Part shown: positions 45,119 through 55,400 of the stretch, in pieces
Numbering within the stretch: position 1 is the first letter of the stretch
Layout: each line of letters begins with the position of its first letter
Assembly (NCBI GenBank): GCA_002633005.1
Contig: NMRA01000981.1
Coordinates: 16,486 to 80,485, forward strand
DNA length: 64,000 bases
Reading direction: 5' to 3'
From: Phoronis australis
Lineage: Eukaryota > Phoronida > Phoronidae
Position numbers and translations under genes: made by a program
Notes under the pieces: generated by a model
The model's input: the letters and a program-made list of their open reading frames with translations, nothing else
What the model was told of the DNA's origin: nothing
Databases searched by the model: none

Positions 45119-47069
45119 ACCAGGGCCCGGTCTCCAATCTCCGTACTCAGACTCGAATCATGCTCAAACTCACACTTCATACTCAACTCGAGTACAGACT
45201 CCGCTTTGGTGTATTCAATGTCATACTCGAAAAATCTGTACTCGAAATTTCGAGCACGTACTCAGTTTTCGAGTGTACTCGAACTGAAGTGTATCTTATC
45301 TATATTTCGAGTACGATTTTGAGTAAAAATTCCGAGTCTATGCTCAAATTTCAAGTTTGGTATGGCAGTGTGCTTGAAATCGTACTCGAAAATAAATACG
45401 AGCCAGAGAACAATATATCGAAAGGGAACCAAGAAACACAGCAAATCTATAAAAACAAGTCCTCTTACCGTATTTCAGCACTTCAATTTCAGTTCAGAGA
45501 TAATAGTTTTCATCTTAAATCTTCTTATTCTTCACCTTATTAACCCGCCGTATCACTGTATGTTATGGCCGCCATTCTACCTCTACAATTCCTGGCAACA
45601 AGCGCATTGTAATCCCTTGTCGGCGAGTCATAACAAGCGTCGAAAGCAGTTGTGGGAAAACTTGCGTGAGAAGTTTGTGCTGCCCTTATTTCGGTATGTG
45701 TGCCTACGTTTTGTAGGGATTCCAAAAGACGAGGGGAGGGAAATTAAAAAAAGTTCGCTTCCCTGTCAGGTACATTTCTCATCATAACGTAATCATCTAT
45801 AATTCCTCAATCTCCAAGTGGAATTCCAGATTTTGTTTGCCGATTTCTAAGTAGACGTCTCGTCCCGTTCACTGCCACTGGTGAACTCTGAATGCCTGCA
45901 CAAGTATTGTTTTTTAATTCACGTGCCATATGTCAACTCACTTGATACATCCCGGTAAAATACAAAGATACGGTATCAAAGTTTGACATCAGCGTAGGCC
46001 TACACAGCAATGGGTTTTATGTCAAGACTAAATCAGCAACAGAGATGTGNCCACTGGTGAACTCTGAATGCCTGCACAAGTATTGTTTTTTAACTCACGT
46101 GCCAAATGTCAACTCACTTGATACATCTCGGTAAAATACAAAGATAAAGTATCAAAGTTTGACATCAGCGTAGGCCTACACAGCAATGGGTTTTATGTCA
46201 AGACTAAATCAGCAACAGAGATGTGATGTGATAAGCTGTTACATATTTCCTAAGACATTTTCGGGACTGGGTGAGGAACTCAAGAAGTAAAGCTTAATAA
46301 TTGCCAAATGTATCAAAGAAATGGCATAAGAATATTTATTGAAACTAAAAAATGAATAACAGTTACAGAACACTCAGAATTCCATGTTATAGACATACTC
46401 TTGTAGTTGTAGCGACAGCAGACGATAATGTAGGCCTAGTTCTTGGGGTGGTCTATTCCAATAGCTAGGGAGCGATGAATCAGCGTGGCTTTGCGTGATT
46501 TTGCATTTCACATCATAAAGAGTTCCATACCAACTCGAGTATGAGTGTCAGATTTGAGTACGTTTGGAGTCTACTCGAAATACGACATTAGATACGCTTT
46601 TTTGAGTACGACTCCAGTGAGCACGATTTTGAGTATGAAATCTCGAGTATGAGTCTGAGTACGGAGATTGGAGACCGGGCCCAGAACTACCCTGGCTCTG
46701 GGCAATTTCGGGTTCTACGGAAGAAATACACACAGTGGTACCTTGCTGTACTTTGTCTTTGACGACAGTCTTCATACAGCTAGCTGGCTGGCTACTACTG
46801 CATGCTCTTCCAACACTGGCTGAGTGAGGCACAAGCAAGTTGCTGGCNGGGAGCGATGAATCAGCGCGGCTTTGCGTGATTTTGCATTTCACATCATAAA
46901 GAGTTCCATAGCAACTCGAGTATGTGTGTCAGATTTGAGTACGTTTGGAGTCTACTCGAAATACGACATTAGATACGCTTTTTTGAGTTCGACTCCAGTG
47001 AGCACGATTTTGAGTATGAAATCTCGAGTATGAGTATGAGTCTGAGTACGGAGATTGGAGACCGGGCCC
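45119..47069. mobile_element. Inverted-repeat DNA element nested in gag
   Basis: Left end GGGCCCGGTCTCCAATCTCC and right end GGAGATTGGAGACCGGGCCC are perfect inverted repeats, with a further AGTCTGAGTACGG extension. Reading gag across it restores the frame (ATAGACCAG then GCACTGG), with CAG on both sides as a possible 3-bp target duplication. The interior is rich in ACTCGA/TCGAGT motifs near both ends. No transposase. The right third is duplicated around two single Ns (see findings), so the true element is shorter than shown. Confidence 0.75.
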
Positions 47070-47400
47070 AGGCACTGGATCTAGCCGTGTGGTTCTCCAT
47101 GACGAGTGTTAGTCACGGGTAGATTTTTTGACAGAGGATATCAAAGCTCTGCATAAACAAATGGACAATCTATCTAGGGAGATGAACCAAAATGTCTCTA
47201 ACTTTCAAGGTCGTTTTTATAAAATAGACACCAATTTAGAGAAAATGCTGGGTTTGTTAGCTTCGGGTCGGGTGTCCCCTAGAAAATCCCCATCCAGATA
47301 CCCGGTAATTCTCCGCGGAGAATCGGAGAGTGTTTCACTTGTGGGGAGACTGGCCATTTCAAATATTCGTGCCCCAATAAACCATCGGCCAATGTAAAAC
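47070..47400 (+). pseudogene. Retrotransposon gag, 3' part with CCHC zinc knuckle
   Basis: Resumes the capsid with a LDLAVWFS stretch, then a coiled linker (DNLSREMNQNVSNF). At 47,331-47,372 it has CFTCGETGHFKYSC, a canonical C-x2-C-x4-H-x4-C knuckle for RNA binding. The knuckle lies one frame off the preceding ORF. Confidence 0.8.
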
Positions 47401-47419
47401 TAGCCTCAACGTCTCCTGA

Positions 47420-48060
47420 TTGTTTAAACTGGACCGGACTGAAGGACTAGGTCTAAATTCAGTCCAGAATTCCCAATCAGGCCTACCCAAAGACTATTCA
47501 ACTCTGATAGGTTTGGTGGGAGGGATCAAAAAACAGTTAAAACGTGCTAATAAAAAATCTAAGAAAACGGTTCGTTCCACTGGGGTTGGGACAGATTCCG
47601 AAGATTCTTTCTCACTAGCAGATTCCGACAGGGATTCCAATCCGGGTTCTCTTGCTAGTAGAGATACGTGTACTGTAGATCCACCTATCAAATCAGATAC
47701 AGATACAGATCGAGCGACTCTGGACGTAGTACAGACTGACTCTGATTCAATGAAATCGTCACCGAAGGTAGTAAACGTATGTAAAGTATCTTCAGTATTA
47801 TATACCCATGGAGTTGAAGGGTTTGAGGCTAAATAGTATCCTCGATAGTTGTGCTGATAGTACTGTAATTTCTACCAGGTTTTTTAATTTCCTCTCGGGT
47901 GTCCAAGCCATGCATGATGTAAAAGTGACAACGGCCGCAAAACATATCAAACCTCAGTGGTAGTTTTGTATATTCAGGACAATTGCCTCTTGGGGTTAGA
48001 TATCATGAAACAAATGGGATGTGCTCTGAACATGAAAGAGGATAAACTTACTATTGAGGG
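47420..48060 (+). pseudogene. Retrotransposon protease region
   Basis: A 138-codon linker ORF (Ser/Asp-rich) ends at 47,836. In another frame ILDSCADSTVIS (47,838-47,873) resembles the aspartic-protease D-[ST]-G-A motif with Cys in place of Gly, followed by LLGLDIMKQMG, matching the second conserved protease stretch (LLGxDxL). Two frames are needed, so it is non-functional. Confidence 0.6.
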
Positions 48061-48559
48061 TTAAGTAATTCCAATGGAATACGGCATCCCATCCAAATAT
48101 CTCCCTCCCGTGGTAGTGAATTCAAATGTTTTAATTCCTGCCGATTCGGTGAAGAGATTAAGTGGGATTGAATTTCCAAAGGTTTCTCCCCTGGTTATGT
48201 TTGATCTGTCTCAATCTTTAGATCCCCGTATTTCGATCCCACGCTCAGTACATGACCCCCAATCCTGTTCTTCCCTTTTCGTTTCAATTCATCGGAACAT
48301 GGGGTAAGATTAACAGGAGGTACTATCTTGGGAGTAGTGGAACCCGTGGAATCTGAAGTGGTAAAAGATACTCAGGTTCAGGAACACTGCTCAGTTAAGC
48401 TAACTAAAGCACAGGTTACTCCTGGGGGTGTTGAGACACTGTCGGGGAGATTACCGAGGCGAACTCCTGGGGATGTTAATGCATTGTCGGGAGGTTTACC
48501 AGAAAAGCTAACTTCGCTGTTTGACCAATCTTCATTTCATTTAAGTGAGGGGGGGAAGT

Positions 48560-48955
48560 AAGAGTTTGGAGATGTGTTCGCTGCCAGTGATTTGGATCTA
48601 GGAAAATTTACGGCATGTAATAGACACCGCGACAGCAAAATCTATTAAGACGGGTATGCGCCGGACTCCACCCTGTTTTGTGCAGGAAGAGGAGGATAAT
48701 TTAAAGAAATTGTTAAATGCTAGAGTAATTGTCCCCTCTATGAGTGACTGGGCCACAGCTCCTGTGTTAATCCGCAAGGCTGATGGGACAGTGTGTTACT
48801 GTATTGACTACAGGGTGTTAAATAGTGTTACCCAAAAAGATGCATGGCCTTTACCATTGATTGAAGAATGTATAGATCTCCTTGCTGGCAATGTTTGGTT
48901 TAGTTAGATGCAAACTCTACTTATTGGCAAATCGAAATCCGTGAAAAATCTGTAA
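48560..48955 (+). pseudogene. Reverse transcriptase, N-terminal part
   Basis: Runs through a VIDTATAKSI stretch, RRTPPCFVQEEED, VIVPSMSDWATAPVLI, RKADGTVCYCIDYRVLN, KDAWPLPLIEE and LAGNVWFS. These are RT blocks 1-3 of Ty3/gypsy elements. A TAG follows and the next block (DANSTYWQIEI) is one frame away. The YxDD active-site block is absent because the element ends. Confidence 0.85.
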
Positions 48956-49037
48956 CGATAGGTTCCAAGACCTACCTATCTGGCTGAAAAGAATGATTCA
49001 GGTAAATTCCACAGTGAACCGGGACAGTCTAACAGAA

Positions 49038-50320
49038 GACGTCGAAGTATACTGTTTTTGTAGGAGACCTGATCATGGCGGGTTCATGATTGCTTGTGAC
49101 ATGTGATGAGTGGTATCATGGAGAATGTGTAAGCATTACCACTGATGACGCACTGCACATTGACAGGTACATCTGTTCCAGTTGTGAATAATATTTGCTT
49201 TTTGGCAATATTTCAGATGTTTCGATGTACAGATGTTCGGCTTAAAACGAATCCGGACTTTCCTTGCATTACCGATGTCCCAAGTGAGCGGGAGGACTCT
49301 ACCCAACCACCAATTCAACCCAGGGAACAAGACCAGCCACCGGTGCAAGAGGTGTCCACAAAATTGGTAAATAATGGGGAATCAGACGTCGACGAGTAGG
49401 TCTTAGACGACGACCCGATCGAAATAGTCTCACCCTCTTGTCCTGTTAAAATCAATATCCCCCTGACAACACCCGCTGACTTTCTACCCAGTCCTCCCTC
49501 CCCTATGATGGTAGATTCTGCGGTGGTGTCAACAGGTTCCCCAACTGTGCCGCTGTCCTTGGTTGGAGAGTGTATTTGGGCCCTTCCTGATTACTCCCGA
49601 GGGGTACAGATGGCGGAAGCCCTATTACAGCCCACTGACAAATATCAGTGCTCTCTTTGCCCTTTCAACGTTCCTCTCGGTGAAGATGAGCTTTTGTGTA
49701 AACACATTTTTACTTGTCATCTTCATCCTTTGTTTTCAACAAATCTAGCTGATGTGGTTGCCAGCCCTCACCTTCATTGAGGGAGATAATATTTCTTAGC
49801 TTATCTTTTTTTTCCTTTTGGAGGGACGTAGCATGAAGGACTCCCTGGATCTTGTGGATAGATGTAACCTGGTATGCCGGGTCTTGAGCCAGCTGCCACG
49901 GGTACTCCCCCTTGATCAAAAAGCGATGTCTGTAATGACTACCACATTTGGCTAGGACAGAGTTCCGAGTTTTACATTAACACCCCGACTCAACTCGCCA
50001 GCCGCTTGCTTCCACCGGTATGTTATTACTCTGTTACTTCAAACATTACGCGAGAGTGACCATGCCCGATGGTTTGTAAGTGCCCATGGTGTGCAGCTCC
50101 CTCAGTCCTTTCTTGAATCTTCGTTCGGAGAGGTCGGGCCATTGTCCTTGAAAACCCCCAGGTCCCAGACATCAACTTTGGCCCCCTCACCATCAAAAAG
50201 ACCAAAAACCTATGCTCAGATTGCCTCCTGCCCTGAGGCTAAATCTTTGCCCCCTCCTGTACCGCTTAAGCCCCTGGTTGAGCGAGAACAGGTTTGTCCA
50301 AAGCGATCGGTGCCATAACT
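49038..50320 (+). pseudogene. PHD-finger coding region, frameshifted
   Basis: 49,050-49,185 encodes a PHD finger: YCFCRRPDHGGFMIACDM, one base missing, then CDEWYHGECVSI and RYICSSC, giving the Cys4-His-Cys3 spacing and the Trp of histone-tail binding PHDs (closest in my memory to the CFP1/CXXC1 type). The reading frame at 49,145-49,780 is open except for one TAG (49,397) and holds a CSLCPF-x(n)-CKHIFTCH zinc-finger-like motif. 49,820-50,318 continues in shifted frames (MKDSLDLVDRCNLV; HARWFVSAHGVQL; SKRPKTYAQIAS). No introns seen. It could be an extra ORF of a retroelement, for example the PHD-bearing ORF1 known in CR1-like LINEs, or a processed cellular gene. Confidence 0.6.
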
Positions 50321-50329
50321 TGTTAGAGT

Positions 50330-51215
50330 GCATCTTCAAACGGATTTGCGACAAGACCACGGCCTCCACCACAATAGCAAATCTCGGGAAAACGATTTTT
50401 TTTCCAAAATATTACATGTACACTGTATGATATTGCGCAAGACAACTTTACTATACACCACTAAATTCGAGTTACAAACATGTGGAGTGTAATAGCATGA
50501 CACAACATGACAGATGAGGTAAAAATGTTGCACGTCAATTCGCCTGAATATCAGGGTTGCAGCACCACAGTATTTCCCCTAATCAACCTAAAGAAAACAG
50601 CTATGGAGCTGCTCTTTCAGGGGCGGATTCATCTAAAATACGATGAGCCACGAAGACTCGACATGTGTTGATTTTCATAGCAGCAATTCACAATGCAAAA
50701 AATTAGATTTTCAGAGTGAACCCCTCCCTCATCTTTTTTGAAGTATTAGGGTTAAGACATGCTATTGTGTGCAAGGCTCGACACTATTAAAATCGCCAGG
50801 TTGCATTTTGCGAGGTAGCCAAAATCCCAGGTTGCATTTTCAAAATCCAGCTCACTTCAGACTTTCAAGCGTTCCTACTTTTCCTACTTTTTCCTACTTT
50901 TTGGCTTGTTCCTGCTTTATCCTACTTTTTCTGAAATTCCTAATATTTCCTACTTTTTCCTACTTTTTTTCTCATTCGGAGCATAGCCAGCAGTGGAAGA
51001 AACTTTGACAACCATGCTAGAAAAATGTTGTGGATACTCAATGCTATCAACCAAGTGTGAACATAGCAACAATGTATTTACTTTGTATATATACTTTGTA
51101 TATATACTTTGTATATACATTGTATATTTCCTTCTGCTTTGAAAAAAGAGCCCACAATGTGAGCTCACTTCTCCCTTCACCTGTGTGCCTAGGCTTCCTA
51201 GTAATCACTAACAAC
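50330..51215. other. Non-coding, with low-complexity tracts
   Basis: 50,609 onward starts CAGGGGCGGATTCATC, resembling a hAT-type end without a partner. 50,873-50,971 is a run of CCTACTTTTT units. 51,077-51,127 is four copies of a 13-bp TATATACTTTG-type unit. No gene seen. Confidence 0.5.
51077..51127. repeat. 13-bp tandem repeat
   Basis: About four copies of CTTTGTATATATA, the last diverged. Confidence 0.8.
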
Positions 51216-51219
51216 GTTT

Positions 51220-51605
51220 TTATGTAACCCTGGTTTATTTTGTATGGGTTTTCAATTTCATTTTATTTTTGTTTGTGATTTACACAATTCCTGCCTGGCA
51301 CATACGTTTAATCTTTGTGTTGTAAATAAGGGCTGAGATAACACAGTCATATTGAACGATTATGTTCACTTTTTAGAAAGGCACAACGTGATGTTATGGA
51401 TCGAATCCTGGAGGCTGACCGTGCCTGTTATCTCAGCGTCTAGTTTGTTCATTAATTATATGGTGTTCTGGAAGGAGAATCAATTATTTTCTGAAACAGC
51501 TTTGAAATAAGAAATCTTTCTTATACTGGAATCATGAGACAGTGTAAAAAGACACCCCAAAATTCAAGCACATGCGAGGTAAGATAATTAAGGTCTCTTA
51601 AAAAA
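51220..51605. repeat. Repeat pair with a GCTGAGATAACA foldback, copy 2
   Basis: Partner of 36,430-36,830; the stem arms are at about 51,331 and 51,424. Confidence 0.75.
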
Positions 51606-52140
51606 TGCTCAACAGTTTGGAGAACAGTAAATAAAGGATATTATGTTGACCTTTTTGATCAATCACAATGGCCGTTTCCAAAATATGTTGTTGCGAATTA
51701 AGCCAAATTTGGCTCTTTCCATAGACTTAGAGACCATAAAAATGGACAAGCGTAGCAAAAATCCTCGGCAGGGTCATGTATTGGCAACTAAGAAAGTCAA
51801 AAGGTCAAAAGCATTTTCTTTGCGTTTTTTTGTTTGCAACATTTTCAACTTCAGCCGGTTTTTCCGACAAAAAATAGAAATTTAAGTAGGATATCGAAAC
51901 ATCTGGATCAGTTCGAAATAGATTTTAAGTGCGAGATTTTTATAGGAATCATTTTACACAGCACACAAAGCTTGCACGTATATCAGAAAATAAGCTTTGG
52001 TGTGTTGAACTTAATCTTTTTGTTGATGTGGAGATTTCTAAGCAAATACCTTCTTTAATTTTAACACTTGCAAGATTGCAAATGGTTTCGTATTACATCA
52101 CGTATGCACGTGCTTTCTCATTATTGAAATTGCTAGAATG
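51605..52140. repeat. R2 repeat family, copy adjoining the satellite
   Basis: Shares the AxTAAAGxATATTATG block, a TTTCCA(A/G)A(A/T)ATG(C/T)TGTT block, and CATTTTCAACTTCAGCCGG with 37-40 kb. It links the dispersed R2 family to the satellite that begins 400 bp on. Confidence 0.6.
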
Positions 52141-52494
52141 AAATTATAGATTGAGATAAAAGTTACCGTTTGCTAATTTCTATCTAGATATTGTATATGC
52201 CTCTGTCACAGGATTTTAATCTGCCCAAACTTGTCCGCAGCTTTTAATGTGAGTCCCTTTTGATGTTTTTCAATTTGGTAGTTATAATAGTTTGACTTTC
52301 AGAAAAAACATATGAGTACTTCTTCGTAACGCAAGATCTTCGCAAAAATTAAAGAAAACTGCCTTTACAGTCATCTCCGTACTTGTAAACCAGTCAGAAT
52401 ATATAGGAAAAGGTAATTTTTAACCCATTTTTATATTTTGAAAGTAGTTTTTAATTCTTGAATTTAATTCCCTTTCTTCAAAAGTAACTTAATG

Positions 52495-55400
52495 TACACT
52501 CTGTAACATTTTCACACCTGCCTGCCTAACACTCGTCAGCTTCGGGTATACTTGGTAACATTTTCAGACTTTTTAGTCCTACTAATATTAGATTCAAGCA
52601 GGTTCAAGATCATGTCTATTATTGCAGCACTAAACAGGACTGGCATCGAAGCTATATCGTGGTTCATCGGTTATTTCCAAGCTTCAAAAGAGGCAGTGAA
52701 ATGTAGTTATAAAGCATGCGCAATTCCTTCATCCTAAGAGGCTATATAATGTAAACCTGGTAACATTTTACATTTTTCTCCACCGTTTGATTACTTTTTA
52801 GCGTACTGAAAAAGATACTTAGGACATTCTTATATGTCATTGGTGCTGCGCTCCTGAAAAAAAAAAACGCGCAGTAAGTTGCAGTCTCACAGCATGTAAA
52901 TCATTGCAGCAATAAGCCGGTTTCGCATCATAATTATGTCGTGGACCATCGTTTATTCTGCATTATTTTATGTTCCTTTATTTGTTGGTATAGCTATATG
53001 CAAATTCACGAATTTGAAGTGCTTCAGTGTTGCTCCATGCAAATTTTGGTAACATTTTTTGCGTTTTCCATCCGTCTGACAGGTTTTATTAAGTATTCAT
53101 GGTAACATTTCACCTTCTCTCCGCCTTGCAATACAGTTTAGTGACTTCAAAAATTATTTAAGGACATTAAAAAAGTGTTTGTCGTGCAAAGCTGCAAAAA
53201 GCAATAAAGTGCAATTCCAAGGTATGCGTTTTCCGTACTAACAGCTTATACCATACCCCTGTGATAACATTTCACTTTTTCTTCGCCTTTCGATTACTAT
53301 ATAGTGTCTTGAAAAAATCACTTGCGACACTGGTGTTGTCATGCTGCAAAAACGCACAGTTAATTGAAGTCTCAGAGCATGTGCATCATTGCACTACTAA
53401 CCTTGTTATGCAAATTTTTCTCCGCCGTGGACCTATTATTGTGTATTTGTCGGTTTACCAATATACGTAACATTTTCACAATTTTGCAGGCCTTCAATGT
53501 TTTTTTGTGAAGATTTGGTAAAATTTCTGCGATGTTTGGGACCACTGAAAGGTTTCATCAGCCACTCACTCGAACAATTCACATTTTCTACGCCTTGAAT
53601 AAATCCTGTGGTTTGTCACAAAGTATTCGTTGTTCCGTCTTCTATATAGGTTGCAGTCAACCACTTATGGTAACATTTCACATTCCCTCCGCTTTGTGAT
53701 AACTATTCTGTGTTATGAAACTGTTACCTAGGCGATGTTTGAAAATGTGCAAGGTACTCTTGAAAAAGTCACTTACTACACTAATAAATATGTTTGGTGT
53801 TGTCATGCTGCAAAAACGCACAGTTAATTAAAGTCTAAGAGAATGTGGATCATTGCAGTAGTAACCTGGCTATGCAACATGGCTAGATCGTGGATTGCCT
53901 GTTATTTCTACATTCTTTATGTTGTTTTATTTATTGGTATAGGCATACACGTAACATTTTCACTATTTTGAAGTTCTTCAATGTTGTTTCATGCAAACAT
54001 GGTAAGATGTTCAAGTTCTTTGGTCGCTCTGACTGGTTTAATAAAGTTCGGATGGTAACTTTTCAAATTTTCTACGCCTTGCACTTATTGTTGTGAATTT
54101 TTTGGTATAACTGTATACGTTACAATTTCACAATGTTGAAGGCCTTCAATGTATTTTTGTTAAGATTTGGTAAAACTTCTGCGATGTTTGAGACCTCTGA
54201 CAGGTTTCATCAGCCACTCACTGGAACAATTCACAATTCCTCCACATTGAAAATCCTATGGTTTTGTCATTCAGTATTCGTTCTTCCGCCCTTCGTATAG
54301 GTTGCAGTCAATCACCAATGGTAAAATTTTACGTTCTCCCCGCCTTTTGTTAACTATTCAAAAATGTTACTTAAGATATCCTTGAAAATGCGCAGAGTAA
54401 TGTAGTTTCACAGTGTGCATGATTTTTCATCACTAAGATAAGTAGTGCATCATAGGTACATCGTGGAATATCCGTTAATTGCCCTTTCTTAGATGTAAAC
54501 TTATGTATTGAAAGATTTCCATACGTAACAACTTCAAGATTTTGCCGTCTTTCAGTAGTAACTTGATTCAGACTTTATCACATGTCCACGTTTTACGTCT
54601 TCCCAGTAAGTTATATCAGGCGCCTAATGTTTCATTTCACATTCCATCCGCCTTGCGAAAACAGCTTAGGGTCTTGAAAAAAATTAAGACAAAATATCTG
54701 TTTTGTGTGTCTCGATCAAGTTTCTTAGGACATTTTTAAATGTCTTTGGTGCTGCGATAATGATAAATGCGCAGTAATTTGCAGTCTCACAGCACGATTA
54801 TCATTGCAGGACTAAGCAGTATGTGCATCATAGCTTTACCGTGGATTATTTTTCATGCACGCATTTCTTAATGTTCCTTTATTGGTTGGTATAATTATAC
54901 AGCTAGCATTTTCACGATTTTCCGTCTTCCATGTGAGTTCATGTAAATTTGGTAACATTTTCAACTTTTTAGTCCCTTTGACAGGATTCATCAAGCACTC
55001 ATGGCAATATTTTTCATCCTCTCCTTCGTGAAAATAGAATTTTGACTGGAAAAGTTATTTAGGACAATAAAAAGGTGTTAGGTACTGTGATGCTTCAAAA
55101 GAGGCCCTGTAACGTTGCGACAAAATATGAGCTTGTTCATCCTTTAAAAAGGTTATAACATGTACCATGGTAACAATTCACATTTTCTTCGCCTTGTGAT
55201 TACTATTTTGCGTCTTGAAAAAGTTACTCAAGACGTTTATAAATATATTTGGTTTTGCAATGCTGCAAAATGCAAAGTAAATTGCAGTCTCACAACGTGC
55301 AAATCATTTTAACACTAAAATGGTTTGCATCATACCTATGTTGTGGATTATCTTTTATTCGACATTCCTTTATGTTCCTTTATTTGTTGGTATAATTAAA

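Larger units (their letters stand above)
43300..48960 (+). mobile_element. Broken Ty3/gypsy-type LTR retrotransposon
   Basis: The parts run in normal order: LTR-like DNA with a TATAAAAG promoter (43,664-43,671); a post-LTR TTTGGCGTAGTCGGC sequence (43,716-43,730); gag (44,167-45,118, resumed at 47,070); a CCHC knuckle (47,331-47,372); a protease-like segment (about 47,838); and the N-terminal part of reverse transcriptase (48,610-48,950). RNase H, integrase and 3' LTR are missing. Several frameshifts and stops interrupt it, and a second element sits inside gag. No right-hand LTR was found within the window. Confidence 0.8.

Noticed and set aside
46548-46892. 114-codon minus ORF containing an undetermined residue
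   Set aside because: It spans an assembly N inside a duplicated transposon end.
50609-50760. hAT element starting CAGGGGCGGATTCATC
   Set aside because: Only one end is seen; no matching right end or 8-bp duplication was found.
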